A DNA stretch of 64,000 nucleotides from Mucilaginibacter ginsenosidivorax (lineage in GTDB: Bacteria; Bacteroidota; Bacteroidia; Sphingobacteriales; Sphingobacteriaceae): NCBI RefSeq assembly GCF_007971525.1, contig NZ_CP042437.1, positions 3,162,001 to 3,226,000 on the forward strand, read 5' to 3'. Shown one piece after another: positions 8,626-16,807 of this stretch (within the stretch, counting starts at the first letter, position 1; each line of letters begins with the position of its first letter). Position numbers and translations under genes: made by a program. The notes under the pieces were generated by a model. It had not been told where the DNA came from. It was given only the letters and a program-made list of their open reading frames with translations, and made no database searches.

Positions 8626-9450
8626 CTTCCTATACACATTATAAAGTACATTTAAATCCAGCTGGCCCATGGTGGGGCTGTCTTCAATTTGTACAAAATG
8701 GCGTTTAAAGGCGGTTATGGCGGCGGGCAGGTTGCTGGTATCGTAGCCTATGAGGCGCAGGGCGGTGGCGTAGTCAAAGTTATCGGGGGGCAGTTCAAGC
8801 AGTTCGTCGGGCCAGTAGCCGAAGCCTTTGGCGGCCAGTAGTTTCCAGGGGAATAGCGGGCCCGGATCGGGCTTGCGGGCGGGGGCAATATCCTGGTGAC
8901 CGATGAAGTTGGCTGTGGGGATGTTATAGGCCTTTTTAAGCTGAGCCAGCAGCGCCAGCAGGCTGCGTACCTGCGGGTCGGTAAAAGGCTCGTGGCCGTT
9001 GTTATCAATCTCGATACCTATCGAGCAGCTGTTCATATCGGTAATGCTGCCCCACTTGCTGATGCCGGCCTGCCAGGCGCGCAGGTAATCGTTAAGCATG
9101 TGTACCACTTTGCCATCCTTGCCCACCACGTAATGGGCGCTCACCTGCGGTTTTACCAGCGTAAAGGTTTTAATGGTTTGCGCCAGCGAATCCTGCGCGG
9201 TATAATGGATAATTACATAATTGGGCTTGCGGGCGTTAAAGTTAACGGTGCCAATCCATTCGCTGGGGATGGGCATGCCCAGGCTATCAACCAACATGGC
9301 AGGCTGCTCGCGGGCAAACACTTCCAGCAGCGAATCGGTTTGGTGGTTGTATACCTTGTTGGTGGCTGCGTAGGGCAGTACCTTGGGCGAGCATGATGCC
9401 ACGGTTAACAAAATAGCCAGGGGCAGTATATAATAAGCGGTATTTTTCAT
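8614..9450 (-). CDS. N-acetylmuramoyl-L-alanine amidase, lipoprotein (Amidase_2)
   Basis: A 278-residue protein with a lipoprotein signal (LLTVASCS, lipid-anchored Cys near residue 20). The Amidase_2/PGRP fold has zinc-binding histidines in VIIHYTAQ and in FIGHQDIAPARK, the latter followed by DPGPLFPW. It cleaves the lactyl-L-Ala bond of peptidoglycan and probably acts in the periplasm as an AmpD/AmiD-like recycling or remodelling enzyme. ATG at 9450 is preferred over GTG at 9456. The last two codons and the stop (Ala-Pro-TAA) lie inside a REP-like palindrome, so the C terminus was probably altered by repeat insertion. Confidence 0.9.
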   Translation of the reverse strand: MKNTAYYILPLAILLTVASCSPKVLPYAATNKVYNHQTDSLLEVFAREQPAMLVDSLGMPIPSEWIGTVNFNARKPNYVIIHYTAQDSLAQTIKTFTLVKPQVSAHYVVGKDGKVVHMLNDYLRAWQAGISKWGSITDMNSCSIGIEIDNNGHEPFTDPQVRSLLALLAQLKKAYNIPTANFIGHQDIAPARKPDPGPLFPWKLLAAKGFGYWPDELLELPPDNFDYATALRLIGYDTSNLPAAITAFKRHFVQIEDSPTMGQLDLNVLYNVYRKYAP

Positions 9451-10003
9451 AGGCACAAAGTAAGCTTAAAGCTAAAGTAAGCAATTAACCACCGAAGCCG
9501 AAAATAGTTGTGCCCATGTACAGGTGTTCGGTTTTGGGAGGGGATGAGTGGGGTGTTCGGGGGCGAACACTTAATTGGTTGTTAATTAATGGGTTAGGTG
9601 TTTTGGCTTGTTAGGCAGTTTGTTTTATTAGTGTTGATTATCAGCGACTTATGTTTTTTAAGGTGTTCGGGGTGGAATTTGGAGGGGGGCGCTTGCACGG
9701 TGAGCGGTGGTCCGTGCGGACATGCGGCAAAAATGCCTCTTTATAGGTACCGCCGGGCGCCGCCCGACAACCGTTCGGGCACCGGCTACTTACCTGGTAG
9801 CCACCTTAGGGGCACCATTTTAGGGATGACTGGATTTGGGTGGCTGGAGTTTACCGTTTGCGGATATAATAGCACAAAAAACATCAAATAATTTATACTT
9901 ATATCCAATTTTTGGGTGGGGAAATTAAAAGGAAATGAAATTAATGGGATATAATTTTACACTTTTTTTCGGAGGTGGCGAGAGGAAGGCAGGGCGAGGG
10001 CAT
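9451..10003. other. Gap with hairpins, no supported gene
   Basis: This stretch contains three GGTGTTCGG tracts. One forms a hairpin: GTGTTCG 9553-9559 with CGAACAC 9564-9570. A GC-rich patch at 9745-9815 has small inverted repeats. An open frame at 9598-9891 shows no domain, has skewed composition and overlaps the GC-rich patch, so it is not called as a gene. Confidence 0.5.
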
Positions 10004-10327
10004 TAGGGTTTTCGATGGGCTCCGGACCTCAGGTTCTCTCGTAGAGGAACCTGAGGAGACGGCAACAATTGTATTACCACCATCAATTTACCGGTATCGG
10101 CAATATGGTCTGCCTCCCCGCAACCCCGTTTTTCCTGTCCTATCGGTGTTACCCGTTTGTAGCAACAATGTACCACCACGTTTTTGCCCCGTAGCGGGCT
10201 ACCTTTCTAACATGCGGGTAACTTACAGGGCAACGCAGGTAGCACCTACGGCGCACAAATCATTTTTGTTATCAAGGGCTACAAATGGGTAGCGCCTATG
10301 GCGCAGGCTGCGAATGAAGGGCATAAC
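10004..10327. repeat. Structured ~310-bp repeat, copy 1
   Basis: First of three closely related units. Elements in order: a hairpin with arms CCTCAGGTT/AACCTGAGG (10027-10056), a conserved AGACGGCAACAATTGTATTA block, TTACCCGTTTGTAGC, CCCGTAGCGGGCTACC, GTAGCACCTACGGCGCA and GCTACAAATGGGTAGCGCC. The motif GTAGCRCCTAYGGCGCA occurs twice per unit, and the TTACCCGTTTGTAGC element is an inverted partner of GCTACAAATGGGTAG. Copies 1 and 2 extend together into the 3' half of a small minus-strand gene. Confidence 0.85.
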
Positions 10328-10349
10328 CCATGACCAACGGTGCCCGACC

Positions 10350-10512
10350 GCCCAACAACCCTACCCCAACAAAGCCATAAAACCGGCCAGCGTGATAGCC
10401 ATATCCGGCGACCGGCTGGTGCAGGCCACATTTTCGAACTCGTGCCAGGTGGGGTCAATGGTGGTATCGAACGTTGGGGGGCGCAAATCGGGCAGGTGCC
10501 AATGGTGGTGGA
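10350..10512 (-). pseudogene. 3' fragment of the small hypothetical gene (truncated duplicate)
   Basis: The minus-strand sequence is nearly identical to the C-terminal half of the intact gene at 11228-11527, reading WHLPDLRPPTFDTTIDPTW and ending in GFMALLG. Homology stops at about 10512, where it is replaced by unrelated plus-strand coding sequence. It is therefore a truncated copy carried along with repeat copy 1. Confidence 0.7.
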
Positions 10513-10798
10513 CATCCCTTTTGATTTAGACCAGCGGCTAATTGGCATTGGATTTACTGGAGAGTCAATAAAACTAAAGGCTGCTTTACTAAATAAATTG
10601 TGGAAAAAAATAGTTGATCGCTATAATAGTAATGGCCAAAATCTAAACCTTTTTGACGGAGCGGTAAAGAAGTTAATAAAAAAGTTCCTAAACTACCTTA
10701 ATTCACTTTTAGGCAGTATTCTATCTGGAATCCCTGGGGGAGAGGCAATAAAGGAAATAAAAGAATTTTTAGAAGAGTACGCCGACGAAGAAGAATAG
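10512..10798 (+). pseudogene. C-terminal remnant of an unknown protein, 5' end lost
   Basis: About 95 codons have normal coding character, ending EEYADEEE at TAG 10796-10798. The segment is rich in Leu/Lys/Glu and amphipathic helices (ALLNKLWKKIVDRY, KKLIKKFLNYLNSLLGSI). It has no internal Met. The frame continues upstream only into the antisense of the truncated small gene, opening an apparent fusion from ATG 10340. The likeliest reading is a gene whose 5' part was replaced when repeat copy 1 arrived. The family is unknown. Confidence 0.5.
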
Positions 10799-10874
10799 AT
10801 ATTATTTCTGTATCCCCGAGGTTTCCCTGAAAAAGAACCTTGTGGGTTATAAGGCGACGACTTCGGGGCTCCTG

Positions 10875-11194
10875 ATGCCCTGATGGACTCTGAACCTCGG
10901 GTTCGCTCATAGAAGAGCCTGAGGAGACGGCAACAATTGTATTAACACCATCAATTTACCGGTATCGGCAAATTGATCCCCCATCCGCAACTCCAGTTTT
11001 TATGCACCATCGGTGCTACCCGTTTGTAGCAACAACGCACCACCACGTTTTTGCCCCGTAGCGGGCTACCTTTCTAACATGCGGGTAATCCACAGAAGGG
11101 TACAGGTAGCACCTACGGCGCACAAAACATTTTTGTTATCGGGGGCTACAAACGGGTAGCGCCTATGGCGCAGGCTGCAAATGAAGGGTATAAC
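10875..11194. repeat. Structured ~310-bp repeat, copy 2
   Basis: Same order of elements as copy 1: hairpin CCTCGGGTT...GAGCCTGAGG, then CTACCCGTTTGTAGC, CCCGTAGCGGGCTACC, GTAGCACCTACGGCGCA, GCTACAAACGGGTAGCGCC. Some arm changes are compensated. It abuts the 3' end of the intact small gene at 11228. Confidence 0.85.
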
Positions 11195-11227
11195 ATTTGG
11201 TCAACGGTGCCCGACGGCCCAACAACC

Positions 11228-11527
11228 TTATCCCAGCAAAGCCATAAAACCGGCAAGTGTGATGGGCATATCCGGCGACCGGCTGGTGCAGGCCACATTT
11301 TCGAACTCGTGCCAGGTGGGGTCAATGGTGGTATCGAACGTTGGGGCGCGCAAATCGGGCAGGTGCCAGTGGTGGTGGTAAAACCAGGTTTGGTCAATAA
11401 GTTTGGATTGGATGAGGGCGGCGAGTTCCTGAACCCCCACATTGCCCGGGTTGGCAAACACTATCGAACCATATTTTTTATAGTTGCCGCCATCGCGGTA
11501 CAGGTAGTTGAATTGGATGTTGGCCAT
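11228..11527 (-). CDS. Small conserved hypothetical protein (99 aa)
   Basis: Starts MANIQFNYLYRDGGNYKKYG and contains GSIVFANP and PTWHEFENV. This pattern is reminiscent of a widespread family of small uncharacterised proteins (an -EF-YLYRDxGNYK-xGS- start and a -WHEFE- motif). No enzymatic motif is visible. The ATG at 11527 is chosen over an extended frame from 11662 that runs through repeat-derived sequence. A truncated copy lies at 10350-10512, and structured repeats flank it on both sides. Confidence 0.6.
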   Translation of the reverse strand: MANIQFNYLYRDGGNYKKYGSIVFANPGNVGVQELAALIQSKLIDQTWFYHHHWHLPDLRAPTFDTTIDPTWHEFENVACTSRSPDMPITLAGFMALLG

Positions 11528-11639
11528 GTGGCAATTTAGGCGGATGGCTTGGATTGGGCAATCGGAGATAAGTGAACTTGTAGGCCAGAACCCGGTTTCT
11601 GTACCCTCGGGGTCTCCTTGAAAAGATACGGCGAAAGCA

Positions 11640-11964
11640 TTTGGGTTTTCGATGGGCTCCATCTCCTCAGGTTCCTCGACGAGAGAACCTGAGGAGACGG
11701 CAACAACTGTATTACCGCCACCATTTTACCGGTATTGTCAATATGGAATGCCCATCCGCAACTCCGGTTTTCATGCACCATCGGTGCTACCCGTTTGTAG
11801 CAACAATGTACCACCACGTTTTTGCCCCGTAGCGGGCTACCTTTCTAACATTCGGGTAATCTACAGAAGGGCACAGGTAGCACCTACGGCGCACAAATCA
11901 TTTTTGTTATCGGGGCTACAAATGGGTAGCGCCTATGGCGCAGGCTGCATATGAGAGGCATAAC
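11640..11964. repeat. Structured ~310-bp repeat, copy 3
   Basis: Third unit with the same hairpin (CCTCAGGTTC...GAACCTGAGG at 11668-11697) and the same four GTAGC-type elements. It ends 27 bases before the stop of the DUF3427 helicase. As with the other copies, it lies directly beyond the 3' end of a minus-strand gene. Confidence 0.85.
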
Positions 11965-11990
11965 ACTTAGCAACAGTACCCAAATAGTTA

Positions 11991-14900
11991 TTACCCAATC
12001 GCCAACTTCCCGCTTTCTTTCCAAATATAGGCTGGCATAGGCTCGTGCAATTGCCATTCTATGTTCATGGGTTTGGCGCCGCTCGATTTGATGTAGTTGG
12101 CTTCGCCTAAGAAAACGTAAGGCATTGTAAAACCAAATTCATCATCGTTTTGCTCGCGGACAAAAAGCAAAATTCTTTTGTGCTGCGAATTGTGGTTAAT
12201 GTACGATAAACCCTTGGCCGATTCGGGCGTGGTGGCGTTTTGCGATTGCCAATGAAACAAGGTTTCATTGATGGCATAATCATCATATAAGGTAGATGGC
12301 GAATATTCTTTCTCCGACTTTTTAAGGGTGACAAACAGCGATTCGATATTCAACTCCTTGTTGGCTGCAACGCCCTCCCGGTTTGATGATGCTTTATCAA
12401 ACTGGTGCAAACCTGTTGCTACCAATATCTGGCTTCGGTTGTACCTGCTGTGCACTTTAAGGGGCGACGGAAAATTCAGGTCGATATCTTTTTCGATAAA
12501 GTCGACTTTCGAGATCAGATAATTAACCACCTCCAATAATTCTGATACCATCACGGGATTTTGGGCAATCTGTTTAATGCTATCCTGTATCGACTTAAAA
12601 CCCAATTGCGGTCCGGCCTTTTGCCAAACATCGTAATGGAACATTAACAACATCAAATCCTGCCCGACCGATAAATTGCCTGCGTTAAATCCGCTTTCAA
12701 TTAGTTCACGCAAAAACTTAAGGTAGCTTATAGAGTTACACCTCAACAAGCGTTTAATACAGCTTGTGATTTCGGTTTCGTTGGGTTCGATGAAATTTGG
12801 TAATACACCAGCTTCTACACATAGCCGTTTCCAGTTATCTTTTTTGTAGATGAGTTGTAGTTCGATATGCTGAAACTCGATGAAGTTTTTCAGGGAAAGT
12901 GACAGCGTGGATTGATGTTTAAAGTTTTGAATTTTAATCACCAATTGCCTGCGGTTAAAGCCAATGGCGGCTCGGATGTTTTTCAGGATCACCTCCTTGG
13001 CTTTCTTCTCCAACACAATGGAGCAACCTAAGGGCAAATGCGGAAATTCATCTTCAATCTCCTTAATTATCGAAGTTTGGGTTTTGCCCACCAGCGCTCT
13101 GAATTTGTGTTCAAAGTCGTACTCCGGTCGGGCGTTGCCTACAAAGTCTAAAACGGTCAAACAGTCTTTATTTGGGGCAAGGCGTAAACCACGACCTAAC
13201 TGTTGCAGAAATATGGTTAAGCTTTCGGTCGGCCGTAAAAACAATACGGTATCAATTTCGGGAATGTCGACACCCTCGTTAAAAATATCGCGTACAAAAA
13301 GGTAATTGATCTCTTTATTCCGTAACCGCTCCCTGATGGTTTCCCTGTTTTCCGAGTTTTCGCTTGTCAGGTAATCCGCTTTAAGCCCTTCCATGTTAAA
13401 TTTCTCGGCCATGTAGCGGGCATGTTCCATGCTTACGCAAAAGCCCAAGGCCCTTACATCGTGCAAGTCGGTAAGGTATTTATCGCAGTTGGCTAAAATA
13501 TCGCCCACCCTGCGGTCGCTTTCGGTATAAAGTTTGGTTAGCTCATTAATTTCGTACCGGCCATTTTTCCAGGATAGTTTTGATAAATCAACACTATCCG
13601 ATAAGGCAAAATATTGAAACGGCGATAGTAGTTTTCTGTTGAGCGCTTCGGGTAATCGTATTTCGGCAGCTATTACGCCGCAAAAACCTTTCAAAATATC
13701 TTCGCTGTCGCCACGCTCGGGTGTGGCTGTTAGCCCCAATAAAACCTGCGGTTCAAACTGTGCCAAAATGGGGCGATAGCTTGATGCCGCTATGTGGTGT
13801 ACCTCGTCGATGATAATAAAATCATAAAAGCCGGGTGATAGCGCCAGTTTACTGATCTGGTTGGCCAGGGTTTGTACCGATGCAAATACAAACTCGTAAT
13901 TGCCGGGCTCCTGCCCATCCACCCACAACTCGCCAAAGTTGGCGTTTTTTAATATGTGCTGAAACGTGTTTTGGGCTTGCTCCAAAATCTCTTTACGATG
14001 CGCTACAAATAACAGCCGCGCCCGCGGGTTATTGTTTTTAAAGTTGCGATAATCAAAAGCCGATATTACCGTTTTACCCGTACCTGTAGCCGCAACCACT
14101 AAGTTTTTATAACGGTTGTGTACAATCCGTTCCGATTGTAGCTTCTCTAAAATTTCGTCCTGGTACGGAAAAGGCTTTAAATCAAAAAAGCTGGTGATGC
14201 TTTGTTTATCGTACGATTTTTGTTGTTTTAGCGCAGCTCTTAATTTCTGTTTGTCTTTGCCAAACTCATAGGGCTCAAAATCCTTATCAACCCAGTACGT
14301 TTCAAAAGTCTTTTTAAACTTATCAATAATGTGGTTAATCTCTTTGGAGGTTACTTTCAAGTTCCACTCTAAGCCGTTGGTTAAAGCCGACCGGGATATG
14401 TTGGATGAACCAATATAGCCCGTTGTAAAGCCCGTATTCCTGACAAATAAATACGCTTTGGCATGCAACCGTTCATGGTCCGAATTATAGGATACCTTAA
14501 TCTCGGTGTTTTTTAAGTTCGATAAAAACTCAATTGCCTTTACATCGGTTGCACCCATGTACGATGTGGTGATGATGCGCAACTTTTTACCGCTGTTGGT
14601 AAATTCTTCCAGTTCCTCCTTAAATATGCGGATGCCCGAATATTTAATAAACGATACCAGCCAGCAAATTTCATCCGAAGAAAGAATCTCTTTTTTAATC
14701 TCGCTCTCTAACGAAATCCCTACGTTATTACCTGTAAATAATTCGCTTTGGCTTAGCCGTGTGTAAGGCGTAATTTCTTTTATCCGGTTATTAAAATCAG
14801 CAAAGGGCGAATCCAGTTTAGAGAAAACAGCATCCAATATTTTGCCTTCATTATCAATCAGGTTTTCCGAAAGGCTAACGCCCGGCAATTCTGTTATTAA

Positions 14901-15137
14901 TAACTGAATGATTTTGTTGGAGAGTTCAATTTGTTTGAGTGTTTTATGCTCGTCCTTAATTTCATTTAAGGCGAATTTAATGGTCTCGGATAAATACAAA
15001 CTTAAATACCTTGCCGCTTCCTCTTTATCCAGTTGGGTGCTTTTAATAAAAAAGGCTTCGTTACTCAACAGGTTTAGCTTGTTGGCAATCAGTTTATTAA
15101 TCAATTGCTCGTACAAGCCTAATTCAACTGCTGGCAT
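11991..15137 (-). CDS. PLD-like / DEAD-box helicase with DUF3427
   Basis: A 1048-residue superfamily II helicase. An N-terminal PLD-like domain carries a single HKD-type motif (HAKAYLF about 225, GSSNIS about 243). The helicase core has Walker A AATGTGKT (about 350), DEVH (about 444), LTATPERGD (motif III region) and QQLGRGLRLAP (motif VI). The C-terminal ~250 residues match DUF3427 (ETLFHWQSQN, PYVFLG, PMNIEW). Such proteins are thought to act on nucleic acid in defence or repair. It starts one base after the NUDIX gene stop, so the two form an operon. Confidence 0.92.
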   Translation of the reverse strand: MPAVELGLYEQLINKLIANKLNLLSNEAFFIKSTQLDKEEAARYLSLYLSETIKFALNEIKDEHKTLKQIELSNKIIQLLITELPGVSLSENLIDNEGKILDAVFSKLDSPFADFNNRIKEITPYTRLSQSELFTGNNVGISLESEIKKEILSSDEICWLVSFIKYSGIRIFKEELEEFTNSGKKLRIITTSYMGATDVKAIEFLSNLKNTEIKVSYNSDHERLHAKAYLFVRNTGFTTGYIGSSNISRSALTNGLEWNLKVTSKEINHIIDKFKKTFETYWVDKDFEPYEFGKDKQKLRAALKQQKSYDKQSITSFFDLKPFPYQDEILEKLQSERIVHNRYKNLVVAATGTGKTVISAFDYRNFKNNNPRARLLFVAHRKEILEQAQNTFQHILKNANFGELWVDGQEPGNYEFVFASVQTLANQISKLALSPGFYDFIIIDEVHHIAASSYRPILAQFEPQVLLGLTATPERGDSEDILKGFCGVIAAEIRLPEALNRKLLSPFQYFALSDSVDLSKLSWKNGRYEINELTKLYTESDRRVGDILANCDKYLTDLHDVRALGFCVSMEHARYMAEKFNMEGLKADYLTSENSENRETIRERLRNKEINYLFVRDIFNEGVDIPEIDTVLFLRPTESLTIFLQQLGRGLRLAPNKDCLTVLDFVGNARPEYDFEHKFRALVGKTQTSIIKEIEDEFPHLPLGCSIVLEKKAKEVILKNIRAAIGFNRRQLVIKIQNFKHQSTLSLSLKNFIEFQHIELQLIYKKDNWKRLCVEAGVLPNFIEPNETEITSCIKRLLRCNSISYLKFLRELIESGFNAGNLSVGQDLMLLMFHYDVWQKAGPQLGFKSIQDSIKQIAQNPVMVSELLEVVNYLISKVDFIEKDIDLNFPSPLKVHSRYNRSQILVATGLHQFDKASSNREGVAANKELNIESLFVTLKKSEKEYSPSTLYDDYAINETLFHWQSQNATTPESAKGLSYINHNSQHKRILLFVREQNDDEFGFTMPYVFLGEANYIKSSGAKPMNIEWQLHEPMPAYIWKESGKLAIG

Positions 15138-15138
15138 T

Positions 15139-15522
15139 TTAAAGGTTTAAGTAATGTTTTACAATGGGCACATCGGCATCTGCCCAATCCAAAGCTAACA
15201 ATTCATTTTTATGCAGCCACTTATATTGCGCATGTTCCTTCAATATTATTTCCCCGCTGGTATGCTCGCAAATAAAAGGGATCAGTTCGATGGTGATTTT
15301 AGGGTAGGTATGGGTGTTGGATGGTAACGCTTGTATAATGCTGATTTCGATATTTAATTCTTCTTTGATTTCTCTCATCAAGCAATCTTCAGCGGTTTCT
15401 CCCGGTTCAATTTTACCGCCGGGGAACTCCCATTTTAAAGGCAGGCTCATGGCTTGGCCGCGTTGGGCGGCCAGGATTTGGTTTTGAGCGTTTATTATAA
15501 GGGCGCAGGTTACTTGGAGCAT
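15139..15522 (-). CDS. NUDIX (deoxy)nucleoside triphosphate pyrophosphohydrolase
   Basis: A 127-residue MutT-like protein. The NUDIX box is present (GGKIEPGET followed by REIKEELNI), with the Glu pair for Mg binding. The family removes pyrophosphate from oxidised or non-canonical dNTPs. It sits one base downstream of a frameshifted zinc-ribbon gene and one base upstream of the DUF3427 helicase. That spacing suggests a joint role with the helicase rather than general nucleotide sanitation (inference). Confidence 0.92.
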   Translation of the reverse strand: MLQVTCALIINAQNQILAAQRGQAMSLPLKWEFPGGKIEPGETAEDCLMREIKEELNIEISIIQALPSNTHTYPKITIELIPFICEHTSGEIILKEHAQYKWLHKNELLALDWADADVPIVKHYLNL

Positions 15523-15523
15523 G

Positions 15524-15683
15524 TTATTCGTCTTCTACCTCGAAAAATACGTGTTTACATTGGGTATTTAAACATGCCTGAATAGATAGTTGAATGGTAT
15601 ACAAAGTCGGCAACAACATCCGTTCGGGTTCCGCAGATAGGGCAGGTGGTGGGCTGGTCGGTTATTAAATACTTTGGGAGCAT
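15524..15683 (-). pseudogene. Frameshifted small zinc-ribbon gene
   Basis: From ATG 15683 the frame reads MLPKYLITDQPTTCPICGTR and then stops early at TAA 15555-15557. In another frame the expected second knuckle continues as CLNTQCKHVFFEVEDE and ends at TAA 15524-15526, one base before the NUDIX start. The two Cys pairs (CPIC and CLNTQC) together make a complete C4 zinc ribbon, so a single indel near 15575-15595 has split the gene. The unbroken first frame would still make a 42-residue product lacking the second Cys pair. Confidence 0.7.
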
Positions 15684-15894
15684 GTGTAAAGGTATTTAGC
15701 GGCGCTGGGGTTTACAATTGGACATAAGTTAACTTAGTTGTTTATAGCTTTGTAGACGTTTAAATCATTAAAAATATCGAAAACAGACAAGGAAACACGA
15801 GGGGCGCTTGCTTTGGTGTTAATATGTGCTATTTTTCCACATTATATCCGCAAGAGGATGTATCCACTATTTTAACTTTATATTTGAATTAAAC

Positions 15895-16043
15895 AAAAAA
15901 GGAGCTAAATGCTCCTTTGATGTTTGTCTAAAAAGTAAGTCCGATAGAGATGAAACAGTATTGAGAACGGACTCAATATCCGACGGTAAAATTCCGTCCG
16001 GACGATTAAAGCCTCGAGAATTTGCCCTCTCGGGGCTTTTTTG
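15895..16043 (+). ncRNA. Possible structured RNA ending in a terminator
   Basis: Four consecutive stems: AGGAGC/GCTCCT (15900-15916), AAGTCCG/CGGACT (15937-15973), GACGG/CCGTC (15982-15998), and AAAGCCTCGAGA/TCTCGGGGCTTT (16008-16039). The last is followed by a T run typical of an intrinsic terminator. No known RNA family was recognised. It could also be the 3' UTR and terminator remains of a lost gene. Confidence 0.3.
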
Positions 16044-16251
16044 TTTTCCTCTAAACAAAGAACGTGAAATGAATTCTCAATGTGAAATTTTGTGAAGTGT
16101 TGTTATCCACAACTTGAATAAAAAATCAACATTTGACCTATTTTGTGGAGCAGGTGGAATATAATTAGCGCTCAAAACGATAATAGGTGGTCTACACTGT
16201 CAATGTCTTTCGGCATGTACATGGCTTTAACCCCATTAAGTGCTTTCTTAT

Positions 16252-16282
16252 TCGATTAACTTTGGCTTGTTGGAGACAACTC
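16252..16282. repeat. 31-bp direct repeat, left copy
   Basis: The sequence running from TCGATTAAC to GACAACTC is identical base for base to 17206-17236. Weaker similarity extends about 40 bases upstream (TGTACAYGG, GCTTTCTT). It contains GTTGGAGACAAC, a small hairpin with a GAGA loop. The two copies bracket the HicB/HicA-like pair. Confidence 0.85.
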
Positions 16283-16454
16283 CAAAAAGGGCGAGAGGGG
16301 GAGCGAATATCAAGAACAAAGTACTTTAAATGTATATAGTATAGCAACTAATAATACTTATCTACAACTATATAATTATAATTTAAATGAATTTAATTAT
16401 TAAGATTATACTAGTGGCGTAATTTTTGATATTTCTGTTATGATTATTTGAATT

Positions 16455-16494
16455 GTTAATAATTAATTATTAAGTTGCATAATTAACTATTAAC
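16455..16494. promoter_or_regulatory. Palindromic candidate operator upstream of the HicB-like gene
   Basis: AATAATTAATTATT (16458-16471) is a perfect palindrome, and GTTAATA (16455-16461) pairs with TATTAAC (16488-16494). HicB-type antitoxins often autorepress through such sites. This candidate begins about 50 bases before the start codon. Confidence 0.4.
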
Positions 16495-16546
16495 AACCAA
16501 CTTAAAACAGTTTAGAATTTAAACGGCTATTAAACACTTACCAACT

Positions 16547-16807
16547 ATGCAAGCGGCACAAGCACAACCAGAACTGACTTTGACTGGTATTATGATTTCA
16601 GACGCTGAAAAAACGGAGATAACTGCTTATTTTGCAGAGTTTCCAGAAGTAATCGCCCAAGGATCAAATACCCAAGAGGCAAAAAAAAACTTACTTGAGG
16701 CATTTAGAATAATGCTTGAGTTTAAACAAAGTGAATTAGAGGATGATGAACACGAGGAAGGCGATTTACTTATTACTAAAGAGTCATTTAATTTATCTAT
16801 TTCATGA
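16547..16807 (+). CDS. HicB-like antitoxin
   Basis: An 86-residue protein with the HicB-like partial RNase-H fold pattern: ITAYFAEFPEVIAQGSN, then a helix EAKKNLLEAFRIML. The tail is acidic (ELEDDEHEEGD). There is no obvious C-terminal DNA-binding domain, so autoregulation may need another part. The stop overlaps the downstream gene (ATGA). The antitoxin is encoded first. Confidence 0.8.
   Translation: MQAAQAQPELTLTGIMISDAEKTEITAYFAEFPEVIAQGSNTQEAKKNLLEAFRIMLEFKQSELEDDEHEEGDLLITKESFNLSIS

Larger units (their letters stand above)
15684..16546. other. AT-rich gap with hairpins and a direct repeat
   Basis: No convincing gene is present. The stretch contains a series of four hairpins (15895-16043), a single DnaA-box-like TTATCCACA (16103-16111), the left copy of a perfect 31-bp direct repeat (16252-16282) and palindromes upstream of the HicB-like gene. 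An open frame at 15826-16095 runs through the hairpins and is not credible. Confidence 0.6.

Noticed and set aside
9598-9891. 97-codon open frame in the gap after the amidase
   Set aside because: No domain, skewed Gly/Arg/Cys-rich composition and overlap with GC-rich hairpin DNA; looks like chance.
10004-11964. CRISPR-like array from repeated units
   Set aside because: Only three long units, unequal spacing, no short identical repeats with unique spacers and no cas genes.
11991-15137. Type I restriction HsdR subunit
   Set aside because: The PLD-like N terminus and DUF3427 C terminus are not those of HsdR, and no hsdM/hsdS genes are near.
15826-16095. 89-codon open frame over the hairpin array
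   Set aside because: It crosses three stems and the terminator and shows no coding character; the reverse frame there is equally doubtful.
16103-16111. Perfect DnaA-box-like TTATCCACA
   Set aside because: A single box without companions or an origin-like AT region; expected by chance.
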